Positions 26,401 through 36,527 of a stretch of DNA of 64,000 nt are shown piece by piece (position 1 is the first letter of the stretch; each line of letters starts with the position of its first letter). Under the pieces are notes generated by a model that saw only the letters and a program-made list of their open reading frames with translations, made no database searches and was not told the origin of the DNA. A program made the translations under genes and the position numbers. The stretch spans positions 2,045,726 through 2,109,725 of the forward strand of contig NZ_KI913949.1 of NCBI RefSeq assembly GCF_000332095.2, read 5' to 3'. Source of the DNA: Leptolyngbya sp. PCC 6406. GTDB taxonomy: Bacteria > Cyanobacteriota > Cyanobacteriia > Phormidesmidales > Phormidesmidaceae.

Positions 26401-27725
26401 GCGGCATTGTAGTAGGGAGTCTTGGTGACCAAAAAAGTCCGCAGTTCTGACCCTAGGGGCACGGTCTGCTCAAAGGTTTGGGGCTGACCCAGGGCCATCA
26501 CCTGCTGGTCTGTCGCCTGAATCGTTGCGGCGACATCCTGGGGATAGAGGGCATCGTCCGTCTGCCCCACCAAGGAGGCATCTTCAGAAGCCAGAGTCCT
26601 TTGCAGGGCATCGTTCGCCAGCAGATAACGGCCTTCAGGATCTTTAACAAAAATGAGATCAGAGGTGCCGTTAATGACGCTATTGAGGAGGCCGTAGCTC
26701 TCTTGAATATCACCCTCGGCTCGCTTACGGAGGGTGACATCCAGAAGCACACCATCCCAGACAATGGCTCCATTCCCCTGGACCTCGGGACGAGCATTGC
26801 CCTGCACCCACTTTTCCTGACCGGCGGGGGTGCGGATGCGCCACTCGTGAGCAAAGGGCTCAAAGGTCCGGGCCGATTCTTGGATGGCCCGCTCCAGGGA
26901 AATGCGATCCTGGGGATGGACGTAGTTCAGGGCCTGATCCATCGCCTCGGGCTCTAGCCCCAAAATCGTGCGACAGGCATCGGAGACGTAGAGAAAGGAA
27001 CTGGAACCATCGGGGGCTAGCTTGAACTGGTACAGCATTCCCGGTACGTTGGCGGATAGTTTTTTGAGCCGCAGTTCACTGGTCCGCAGTTGCTCCAATG
27101 CCTGCTGCCGCGCGATCGCACTTCCCAAACTATCCGCCACCGCCTGAACAATAGCCTGCTCCCCCTCATTCCAACTGCGATGTTTAGAGACCGGCCCAAA
27201 GGGGCCATCGCAGTGGCAACGGTCAAATCCGATCAGCCCCCAAACTTCCCCCCCGACAAAGATCGGTACCCGTATGAGGCTCAAAATGCGATCGCGAGCC
27301 ATCACCGCCTGCTCTGGAAACGGCAGCGTCGCAGTACGCCCATGGAGTATCTCCCCAGCGCTAAAGCAGGACAACCACCGTTCCAAGCCCGCTGCGGTGT
27401 AGGCCAAATTTTGCCAGTGGGGAAGACTCGTCGCCACCCCCTCCCCCAACCACTCAAACCGCAGGCTCAGAGCGATCTCTCCCGTCTCAGGATGGGGATG
27501 GTGTTTGTAAATGCAGGCCCGATCCGCCGTTGCCACCTCACCTAAAACCGCCAGCACCTCCGTTGCGGCTAACTGCCAGTGGGGCGTCGCCAGCAACCGT
27601 CGATTAGCCTGCACTAACCCCTGCAGAAGCTCCTCATAGTTAGCCACAGTACCGGAATCCTGGTTGGCCCCAGCCCCTTTGGTACTGTCCCCCGCCGCCG
27701 TCAGAGACGGATCCACAAACGTCAT
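23460..27725 (-). CDS. Multi-PAS/GAF sensor histidine kinase
   Basis: 1421 residues, apparently cytosolic (no membrane segment seen). Order: N-terminal GAF (about 40-215, [16 protein letters not shown]), then five or six PAS/PAC modules ([101 protein letters not shown]), a second GAF (about 985-1140), a coiled coil, HisKA with [26 protein letters not shown], and HATPase with RDNGPGVP and [15 protein letters not shown]. It autophosphorylates on the H-box histidine. Ligands unknown; stacked PAS domains suggest integration of redox or light cues. No regulator is adjacent. Confidence 0.9.
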   Translation of the reverse strand: [1421 protein letters not shown]

Positions 27726-28246
27726 AGGTGCAAGGAATGAACGTGGACAACACTAACTAGGCTCTAATACTGCTAACACTAAAATATTGCTCAGGGATCT
27801 GCGGGCTAATCCAGTACAAATCCATTGCCTGTTGTTTAGGATGCCCAAACTGGTTTGTAGACTCTCCCTATTTCCTCCGCTCCCCTGCTCCCCTGACCCT
27901 AGGACGTGTGGACAATTAACGGGGAAACCCTTACAGGGTAGGTTTGATCACGCCTGACAGCATAGTTGTCCCGTTCTTCCCCAGGGATATCCTATCCCCA
28001 ACTTAGGCCAGAAGCATGAGATGCAAAGGATTACCCATCAAGGGTTACCCATCATAATATTCCGGATCGTATTCCGGCCTTCCAGGGCATCAGGGCCATA
28101 CATAGGCGGATTCCACCATAACCACTAAACTCTAGGTATTCCGTTGATTCTAGAAGACTCCCGACAGGGCAAATTACAGGGCTACTGGCCGGGTACGAAT
28201 ACCGTTCCTGAGTGATGACAACAACTCTGGTGCTATAGGTGTACAC
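27726..28246. other. Intergenic region, divergent promoters
   Basis: Lies between the divergently transcribed kinase and radical SAM genes, so it should hold both promoters. A short direct repeat TTACCCATCA occurs at about 28031 and 28046. GGGATCTGCGGG.TAAT near 27797 also occurs in the Uma2 remnant near 12988, so a small dispersed fragment may be present. No gene seen. Confidence 0.5.
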
Positions 28247-29866
28247 ATGAACATTCTTTTAATTTATCCTCGGTTTCCCAAGAGCTTTTGGTCCTTTGAC
28301 AAAACGCTAGAGCTGGTCAACATGAAAGCCCAATTACCTCCCCTGGGCTTGATCACAGTCGCTGCAATTTTGCCTCAAACCTGGAACTACAAGCTGGTCG
28401 ATCGCAACGTTCGTGGGGTCACCGACACAGAATGGCAATGGGCCGACTTAGTCATCCTGTCCGCCATGATTGTCCAAAAGCCCGACTTCCTCGCCGCCAT
28501 TGAAGAGGCCAAAGGCTGGGGCAAACGGGTCGCCGTAGGAGGCCCCTACCCCACCGCAATTCCCGAAGACGCCGCCCAATCTGGAGCCGACTACCTGATT
28601 TTGGATGAAGGGGAAATCACTCTGCCCCTATTTGTGGCGGCGGTGGAGCGGGGCGAGATCAGCGGCACCTTCCGCTCCGACGGCGTAAAACCCGATGTCA
28701 CCGGCACCCCTATTCCCCGCTACGATTTGTTGGAAATGGATGCCTACGCCGAGATGTCAGTACAGTTTTCGCGGGGGTGCCCCTTCCAGTGCGAATTTTG
28801 CGACATCATCGTGCTCTACGGGCGCAAACCCCGCACCAAGGAACCAGAACAATTGCTGGCGGAACTCCAGTGCCTCTACGACCTGGGCTGGCGGCGCAGT
28901 ATCTTCATGGTGGATGACAACTTCATTGGCAATAAGCGCAACGTCAAACGGCTGTTGCAGGCCATGAAACCCTGGATGGAGGAGCACAACTATCCCTTCT
29001 CCTTCGCCACAGAAGCTTCCGTAGACTTAGCCCAAGATCCAGAACTGATGCAGACCATGGTGGACTGCAACTTTGGCACTGTATTTCTGGGAATTGAAAC
29101 CCCAGACGAGGCTAGTCTGTCCCTAACTCGCAAGTTTCAAAACACCCGCGATCCCCTGTCAGAATCGGTGATCTCCATCGCCCGTACTGGACTGCGGGTG
29201 ATGGCGGGGTTCATCATCGGCTTTGATGGCGAAAAGCGGGGAGCAGGCCAGCGGGTCAGTCAGTTCGTGGAGCAAACTGCCATCCCCACCGCCCTGTTTA
29301 GTATGTTGCAGGCGTTGCCAGACACGGCCCTATGGCATCGTCTAGAACGGGAGGGGCGAATGCTTAGAAAAAGTGCCGACATCAATCAGGTCACTCTGAT
29401 GAATTTTGTCCCCACTCGCCCCATTGAGGAGATTGCCCAGGAATATATCGAAGCTTTTTGGCAACTCTATGAGCCCTTGACGGTGCTGAACCGCACCTAT
29501 CGCCATTTCCTCATGCTGGGGGAGGGGCAAAAGCGGACCTACAAAAACCGTAAGACTACGGCGGGCAGTCCCGATATCAACTGGGTGACGATTCGCGCCT
29601 TTTTGATCGTCTGCTGGCGGCAGGGGGTCAAGCGCAATACCCGCTTCCGGTTCTGGACCAACCTGGCCCATATCCTCTGGCGTTATCCCCATGTGGCAGC
29701 GAACTATGTCTCGGTCTGTGCCCAGGCAGAGCATTTTATCGACTTCCGTGAGGTAGTGCGTGACAACATCGAGAGCCAACTCCAAGCCTATCTAGAACAG
29801 CGGGAGAAGACCCAGGCCACTGCCCCGCAACCGTTACCGGAAGCGGCCAATGCTTCTGCGGCCTAG
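28247..29866 (+). CDS. B12-binding domain radical SAM protein (DUF4070-type)
   Basis: 539 residues. A cobalamin-binding Rossmann-like domain (1-~140; MNILLIYPRFPKSFWSFD, PPLGLITVAAILP, then VGGPYPT) precedes a radical SAM core with the 4Fe-4S motif Cys178-x3-Cys182-x2-Cys185 (RGCPFQCEFCDI). GIETPDEASL and MAGFIIGFDGE belong to the core, and a C-terminal DUF4070-like region follows. Class B radical SAM enzymes of this kind often methylate unactivated carbons; hopanoid methylase HpnP is a relative, but orthology cannot be claimed. It stands alone; a 37-bp palindrome follows. Confidence 0.85.
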   Translation: MNILLIYPRFPKSFWSFDKTLELVNMKAQLPPLGLITVAAILPQTWNYKLVDRNVRGVTDTEWQWADLVILSAMIVQKPDFLAAIEEAKGWGKRVAVGGPYPTAIPEDAAQSGADYLILDEGEITLPLFVAAVERGEISGTFRSDGVKPDVTGTPIPRYDLLEMDAYAEMSVQFSRGCPFQCEFCDIIVLYGRKPRTKEPEQLLAELQCLYDLGWRRSIFMVDDNFIGNKRNVKRLLQAMKPWMEEHNYPFSFATEASVDLAQDPELMQTMVDCNFGTVFLGIETPDEASLSLTRKFQNTRDPLSESVISIARTGLRVMAGFIIGFDGEKRGAGQRVSQFVEQTAIPTALFSMLQALPDTALWHRLEREGRMLRKSADINQVTLMNFVPTRPIEEIAQEYIEAFWQLYEPLTVLNRTYRHFLMLGEGQKRTYKNRKTTAGSPDINWVTIRAFLIVCWRQGVKRNTRFRFWTNLAHILWRYPHVAANYVSVCAQAEHFIDFREVVRDNIESQLQAYLEQREKTQATAPQPLPEAANASAA

Positions 29867-29886
29867 CTGGCGGAAATTTCGAGGGA

Positions 29887-29923
29887 GCTATTTTTAAGGG
29901 GGTTGAACCCCCTTAAAAATAGC
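29887..29923 (+). terminator. 37-bp perfect palindrome after the radical SAM gene
   Basis: Arms GCTATTTTTAAGGGGGTT and its complement around a single G, starting 21 bp past the stop. It could act as a terminator or 3' stabiliser; the stem's own A-run precedes the end, and no T-run follows. The 18-1-18 geometry equals that of 22197-22233. Confidence 0.65.
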
Positions 29924-30091
29924 CCTGGATTATAGATGGGTATCATTTCTGTGTTGCCCTTTCCCGGTTCAGCGTTAATATCAGCAAACAGGGTGGCCGT
30001 ATCCTACTCCCCAAGCAAAGGATAGGGATAGTCTTGATCCCTAGGGTGCTTGGTACCAGCCTGCCGCGATCGCATCGACGGACATTAGCCT

Positions 30092-30961
30092 ATGACTTCC
30101 TCTGTTCCTGTTAAATCTCCTGTTAAATCTGTTGCCCCAGAGCTGCCAACTTTTGGCAAAGGCAAGCCCGAGCAAGGTAAGCCAGACCCAGACAAATTGC
30201 ACTCCCGTCCAGAGTTCAGGACGCAGGTAGTGCCCCCTGCCCCTGCCAACTCCCCTACCCTCAACCCATCTACTCCCCAAGCACCCACTCTGCTCACAGC
30301 AGCACCCATCACAGCGGCATCCGCATCTATCAAGGCAGCATCGGGCAAGGCAGCATCGGGCAAGGCAGCATCGGGTAATGTGGGCAGCGCAGCACTGCCC
30401 ACATTACCCAAGGGTCGGCGACCCAGCTTTAGCAGCCACCGCAACGAGGCTAACGCCACCTTAGCGGTAGATCTATTGGCCCAGGTGGGAGATGCGATCG
30501 CAGGTTGGCATCAGGAACTGCGCCAAGTACTCGCAGACATTGAGACGGTCTACCTAGCAGGGCCGATTGTGGAGGGCTGGCTAGAGGCCATGACTCCAGA
30601 CCATGATGGACACCAGACTGATTCAGATTCAGAGGAAGCGAGCCTCCTACGCCACGGTGATCCAGCACGGCTTGCCGCCTATGTAGAACAGCTTTCCCGT
30701 CAACCAGCGATGCCCCCCCGCAATACCATCCCCAGCCAATATCGACTATGCAGCCTAGATGCCGATGGGCGTCTGCAATGTCACCTCTGCCCGCCAGAGC
30801 AATTGGCAGTGATTAGCCAGGGCATTGCCCGCCATCAACAATTACGACACCTCGTTCACCGCAAGCAGGATTTAGAAGCCCATCTCCAGCGGGCCGCTGC
30901 GGCACTGACCGTCACTCGCGATCGCCTCGGCCTCCCCACCGCCCCAACCCCGTGCCCTTAG
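30092..30961 (+). CDS. Conserved hypothetical protein with low-complexity N-terminus
   Basis: 289 residues. Residues 1-~125 are Pro/Ala/Ser/Lys-rich and disordered. They include three in-frame copies of KAASG from a 15-bp tandem repeat at 30332-30376, directly followed by a 15-bp-arm inverted repeat at 30373-30409. The C-terminal half (about 130-285) looks folded and helical, with LLAQVGDAIAGWHQELRQVL, YRLCSLDADGRLQCHLCPPEQ and a helix LVHRKQDLEAHLQRAAAAL. I think the C-terminal part is a cyanobacterial family of unknown function. No transmembrane segment. Confidence 0.65.
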   Translation: MTSSVPVKSPVKSVAPELPTFGKGKPEQGKPDPDKLHSRPEFRTQVVPPAPANSPTLNPSTPQAPTLLTAAPITAASASIKAASGKAASGKAASGNVGSAALPTLPKGRRPSFSSHRNEANATLAVDLLAQVGDAIAGWHQELRQVLADIETVYLAGPIVEGWLEAMTPDHDGHQTDSDSEEASLLRHGDPARLAAYVEQLSRQPAMPPRNTIPSQYRLCSLDADGRLQCHLCPPEQLAVISQGIARHQQLRHLVHRKQDLEAHLQRAAAALTVTRDRLGLPTAPTPCP

Positions 30962-31614
30962 GAACGTGCAATTCAATAACATGACAATCCGTCTGTCATT
31001 CCGAGCGCAGGGAGGAATCTCGGTCTTGCTTGTAGAGTGAGATATAGGGCAGGCCCTATGCCCTCCGGGCAGACTACGCCCTAGCGTTAGCCTTAGCGTA
31101 GCCATGCCGGAGGCTATTGCCCGAAGGGCTATACGGCTTCGTTGCTCCTCCGGAGCCGCTACGCAAACAGGGCAAGCAAGGGATTGCCCCTACGGAATTA
31201 ACTTCAATCCTGGATTACCCGGCACTGGGTAGGGCGGGTTTTGAGCCTCCCATTTGGAATTTCCCAGTAGACACGAGCTAAACCCGCCCCTACGGGATTT
31301 ACCCCATTCCCCCATCCCCCCCTCATACGAATGGGTTTTATCCCCCTGCGACGTAAGGACGAAAGTGCCGCCACAAAAGACTCCTGCGGCCATTTCCACA
31401 GCAGGCACCAACTCCCCCTAAGTGGGGCATAAATTCTGTCGCATCAATTACGATCTGGGTTGACCGCAATTGGGTTTAGGGTGCTATAGTAGCCATAGAG
31501 AAAATATCGGTTGCGGCATTTGTTTCTAGTATTAACGAGTTTTCACGTTTTTCCATTGACAGGCTTACCTCCGAAATTTAACTCTTCACATCCTTTAAAT
31601 CTTGGGGACAATCC
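30962..31614. other. Intergenic region with dispersed repeats and the RRM gene promoter
   Basis: 30994-31031 is a copy of the TGTCATTCCGAGCGCAGGGA repeat. 31040-31190 is a run of overlapping short palindromes (for example CCGGAGG and GCCCTATGCC types). About 31195-31302 is the REP-like element shared with 10410-10525. From 31430 the sequence becomes A/T-rich and carries the promoter and a leader of roughly 120 nt for the RRM protein gene. Confidence 0.65.
31460..31490 (+). promoter_or_regulatory. Probable sigma70-type promoter of the RRM protein gene
   Basis: TTGACC at 31460-31465 and TATAGT at 31485-31490 with a 19-bp spacer, longer than the ideal 17. Transcription would begin near 31497 and give a leader of about 118 nt, as is usual for cold-regulated RNA-binding protein genes in cyanobacteria. 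Confidence 0.5.
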
Positions 31615-31932
31615 ATGTCAATTTACGTAGGTAACCTGTCTTATGAGGTTACAGAAGCTGATCTAACTAGCGTCTTTACTGAGTACGGCTCAGTTAAGCG
31701 AGTTCAGCTACCCACAGACCGCGAAACAGGCCGCATGCGCGGTTTTGGTTTTGTAGAAATGGGTGCAGAGTCCGAAGAAGCTGCCGCTATCGAAGCCCTT
31801 GACGGCGCTGAGTGGATGGGCCGCGACTTGAAAGTCAATAAAGCCAAACCCCGTGAAGATCGCGGTAACTCCTTTGGTGGCGGTGGCGGTGGTGGTGGAC
31901 GCAGAAGCGGTGGCTTTTCTCGCGATCGGTAG
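31615..31932 (+). CDS. Glycine-rich RRM RNA-binding protein (Rbp)
   Basis: 105 residues: one RNA-recognition motif (1-~80) with RNP2 IYVGNL and RNP1 RGFGFVEM, then a short Gly/Arg tail (GGGGGGGGRRSGGFSRDR). Members of this cyanobacterial family bind RNA, are often cold-induced and may take over the role of CspA-type chaperones. A leader of about 118 nt and a strong terminator make it a single-gene transcript. rpsU, a frequent neighbour of rbp genes, is not here. Confidence 0.93.
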   Translation: MSIYVGNLSYEVTEADLTSVFTEYGSVKRVQLPTDRETGRMRGFGFVEMGAESEEAAAIEALDGAEWMGRDLKVNKAKPREDRGNSFGGGGGGGGRRSGGFSRDR

Positions 31933-32029
31933 ATCGTGATATTAAGCAGCTTTAGTGACCACAACTTTACTAAAGTAATCCAGCTTTTAGACCGTCATTT
32001 ATCTTGTCACCTAGACCAGATATAACCTT

Positions 32030-33225
<1,196 letters not shown>

Positions 33226-33234
33226 GCAGACAAA

Positions 33235-34083
33235 ATGACTACCCTCACCCTTCAGAAACAATCCACCTGCGGCGGCGGTACCGTAGCCTATTACAGCCAT
33301 CGATCCACAGTTTGTGACTGTGATATGCGCTTTGCTGTCTTCATTCCACCCCAGGCCAAGAGCCATCCGGTGCCAGTGCTGTACTACCTATCGGGCCTGA
33401 CCTGCACCGAGGAAAATTTTACGGCTAAGGCTGGTGCCCAGCGTTATGCCGCCCAACATGGTCTCATGCTGGTGGCCCCCGATACCAGTCCCAGGGGGGT
33501 GAATATTCCGGGGGAGGATGACGACTGGGACTTTGGCAGTAGTGCCGGATTCTATGTGGATGCGACGATTGCGCCCTGGAGTTGCCACTATCGCATGTAC
33601 AGCTATGTGACCCAGGAACTGCCGACCCTGATTGCCGAACATTTTGCTATCCAACCCGATCGCCAGGGCATCTTTGGCCATTCCATGGGGGGCCATGGCG
33701 CTTTGGTGGCAGGGCTACGAAACCCAGACCTATTCAAGTCGATCTCGGCCTTTGCCCCGATTGCTGCCCCGATGCAGTGTCCTTGGGGTCAGAAGGCATT
33801 TACGAATTATTTGGGCTCAAATCCTGAAACCTGGCGAGATTATGATGCCAGCCTGTTAGTGAAGCATCATGCTGATGCCAATCGCCTGATTTTGATCGAT
33901 CAGGGGACGGCGGATGCCTTTCTAGAGTCCCAACTCATGCCTCAGGTGTTGGAAACAGCCTGTAAGGATGCGGGACAACCCCTGAATCTACGTTTTCAGG
34001 ACAGCTACGACCACAGCTATTTCTTTATTGCCACCTTTATGGAGGACCATATCCGCCATCACGCAGGGGTGCTCTGTGCTTAG
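33235..34083 (+). CDS. fghA: S-formylglutathione hydrolase
   Basis: 282-residue serine esterase (esterase D family) that hydrolyses S-formylglutathione to formate and glutathione. Catalytic triad: Ser150 in GHSMGGHGAL, Asp227 in QGTADAF, His260 in YDHSYFF. PDTSPRGVNIPGEDDDWDFG is the family signature. It follows adhC directly and completes glutathione-dependent formaldehyde removal. Confidence 0.96.
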   Translation: MTTLTLQKQSTCGGGTVAYYSHRSTVCDCDMRFAVFIPPQAKSHPVPVLYYLSGLTCTEENFTAKAGAQRYAAQHGLMLVAPDTSPRGVNIPGEDDDWDFGSSAGFYVDATIAPWSCHYRMYSYVTQELPTLIAEHFAIQPDRQGIFGHSMGGHGALVAGLRNPDLFKSISAFAPIAAPMQCPWGQKAFTNYLGSNPETWRDYDASLLVKHHADANRLILIDQGTADAFLESQLMPQVLETACKDAGQPLNLRFQDSYDHSYFFIATFMEDHIRHHAGVLCA

Positions 34084-34156
34084 CGGGAAGATCTAAGGCT
34101 ATCCCGGACTATGAACTGACGGGTTATAACCCTTCGGGTATGTTGCGCTAGTGGCT

Positions 34157-34190
34157 GTATAGGGGCGGTTGGTTCAAACCGCCCCTATAC
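34157..34190 (+). terminator. Hairpin after the formaldehyde operon
   Basis: 14-bp perfect stem GTATAGGGGCGGTT with its complement, 6-nt loop, followed by GTTTG. It begins 73 bp after the fghA stop. It also resembles the GGGGCGG-type dispersed palindromes elsewhere in the window. Confidence 0.6.
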
Positions 34191-34308
34191 GTTTGTCAGG
34201 AGCGCGGCCATCCTGCGGTGCATTGCTTCGCTAATGCAACCCGGAGGGAGAAAACTGGGTTAGTCGGTACATTATTTGACGACAGATTCGTTATCCCAAA
34301 CTGGGGTT

Positions 34309-35841
34309 CTAAGAGGACTTGCTTGGGGGAGGTTGGAGGGGCAAAAGCACATGAAAAGTGGTGGCTCCGGGCTGGCTGGCTACCGTAATGGTGCCGCGAT
34401 GGCGATCCACAATGCGATGGACAATGCTGAGTCCCATGCCGCTGCCCTCGCCTACGGGCTTGGTCGTGAAAAACGGGTCGAAAATGCGAGCCTGAATGTT
34501 CTCGGGAATGCCGGAGCCTGTATCGCTAAAAGATACGTGGACGGCCTCGCCTTCAAGTTTGAGCGTAATGGTAAGGGTGCCTTGGCCATTCATGGCCTGG
34601 ATGCCGTTGTGGATCAGGTTGCTCCACACCTGATTGAGTTCATCAGGGTAGCCCCAGATCTCCGGTACGGACTCGTATTGTTTCACCACTTCTACCCCCC
34701 GCTTGAGGTTGTTGTGGTAGAGGGTCAGGACCATGTCGATATTGTCCTGGAGGTTGGTGCGTAAGGGCTCGCTGTCGTTACTTTGACGGGCGTAGCTCTT
34801 GAGGGCGGAGACAATTTTTGTAGCCTTCTCCACTGCCAGTCGAATTCGTTCCCCACTGTTGCGCTGCACCGTTAAAGCCTGAGCTGCTGCGAGTATTTCA
34901 GGGCTAAGGGTGTGGCTCAAGAGGGGGATGAAACGAGTGATGCCCTGGGTAATTCCCATACTCACCAGTCTCAGGGCAACTGTTTCGCTATCGGGAACGC
35001 CCGCTGCTGCCAGGTCAGCGGCGATGGTGCGGCGGGCCTGTCGTTCTTCGCGAGCCACGAGCATAGGGCGCTGCTCCAGGGTCAGTGCCAGCAGGGCTTG
35101 AAAATCGGCAAGCTGGTCTTCTGACAGCGATCGCAACAGGTTTGGGAGCTGTTCTAGGGATCGGGCGGAGGCCGTGATCAAACTGCCAATGGAAGCTCGA
35201 ATCGCCCCCATGGGGGTATTGATCTCGTGGGCGACTCCCGCCACCAACTGTCCTAGAGCTGCCATTTTCTCGGACTGAACTAAGCTTTCCTGGGCCGCCT
35301 TAAGGCTGTCTAGAGCTGTGGATAGGGCTTGGGTTCGTTCATCCACGCGCTGTTCTAGGGTTCGATTTGCCTCCTCTAAGGCTTGGTTGAGACTGAGAAG
35401 CTGTTGATTTTGAGCTGCCAGTTTTTTGTCCTGTTGATAACTGTTGACTGCCTCCGATACCGTCAACCGCAGATCCTCCGGTTGCCAGGGCTTGGCGATA
35501 TAGCGGTAGAGTTTTGCATGCTGGATGGCGTTCCCTACCGCTTCGATGGTGGCCTGTCCTGTCAGCATTACCTTGAGGGTTTTGGGCAACCGTTGGTGGA
35601 TGCGTTTCAGCAGTTCATCCCCCTTCATTCCCGGCATAATGTAGTCGGAAATCACTAGGGGGATTTCGTAATCCTCCTCTAGTAATTCCTCTACCAGTTC
35701 TAGGGCTCCCTCGCCACTATCCACAATTTCAATCAGAAACTTCTGATTAAAGGACTGCCGCAGTTCATCCCGCAGGCTCTCCAATAAAATCAGCTCATCG
35801 TCCACGCAGATAATGGCAGGTTTGGCCTGAACTTCACCCAT
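34309..35841 (-). CDS. Receiver-histidine kinase fusion
   Basis: 510 residues from ATG 35841. An N-terminal receiver ([14 protein letters not shown]; phosphoacceptor in [31 protein letters not shown]) is followed by a coiled coil and a kinase with H-box [24 protein letters not shown]. It has a region of ~110 residues ([17 protein letters not shown]...) between H-box and catalytic domain, shared with the 36528-39167 kinase, and HATPase motifs [22 protein letters not shown] and [11 protein letters not shown]. The frame extends to a TTG at 35871; ATG 35841 overlaps the end of the upstream receiver gene (ATGGGTGA), so translation is probably coupled. No membrane segment. Confidence 0.9.
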   Translation of the reverse strand: [510 protein letters not shown]

Positions 35842-36232
35842 GGCTGGCAAGCCCCGACTGGATGGCTTCAATCAAATCTGCCTCCGACCAAGGTTTGAAG
35901 AGACACTTGTGCAGGTTGGCTTCTACCTTGACCCGTGCGATCGCAGTTTCATCCGCCTGCCCCGTGAGCAGCACCTTCACCACTTTAGGAAAGCGCTGAT
36001 GCACCTTGATCAAGAACTCATCTCCCTTCATTCCCGGCATCAGCCAGTCGGAGACAATTACGATTACATCGGTATTCTCCGCCTGAATCTCGTCGAGAAC
36101 CTCTAGGGCATCATCCGCATCCTGGGCAACTTCATAGTAATAGGCATCCCCAAAGGCTTCTCGGAGCTGGGCGCGCAGGCTTTCTAGGACAATGGGTTCG
36201 TCGTCTACACAGAGAATGACGGGCTTGGACAT
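35834..36232 (-). CDS. CheY-like response regulator
   Basis: 132 residues, a single receiver closely related to the receiver of the following kinase ([60 protein letters not shown]; LFKPW). Phosphoacceptor Asp, Thr and Lys are present. It overlaps the next gene by 8 bp in the same operon, which suggests a phosphorelay or competition within a receiver/receiver-kinase pair. Confidence 0.9.
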   Translation of the reverse strand: [132 protein letters not shown]

Positions 36233-36527
36233 GGGAGTGGGGTGTTGGGGTATTAGGGTAAATCCCGTAGGGGCGGGTTTGGCTCGGATCTAATGGGGAA
36301 TCCCAAATGGGAGGCTCAAAACCCGCCCTGCTGTCGCCGGGTGACCCGGATTGGGGAGTAGGAGGCGCGGTAGGGGCGAGCGGTGCTCGCCCTGCCAGGG
36401 AGTGGGGGAGGAGGGGTGGGTTTGGCTCGTATGTACCGGGGAATTCAGAATGGGAGGCTCAAAACCCGCCCGGTCCGGTTCTGGAGTGGGGGAATTGATG
36501 ATTGGCAATTTTCATAATTATCAATTA
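36233..36527. repeat. Two inverted copies of the REP-like dispersed repeat
   Basis: 36250-36350 and 36415-36475 each contain GGGCGGGTTTGGCTC ... GAGGCTCAAAACCCGCCC, the reverse orientation of the copies at 10410-10525 and 31195-31302. The first also has GTAGGGGCGAG...CTCGCCC palindromes between. No gene. Confidence 0.75.
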
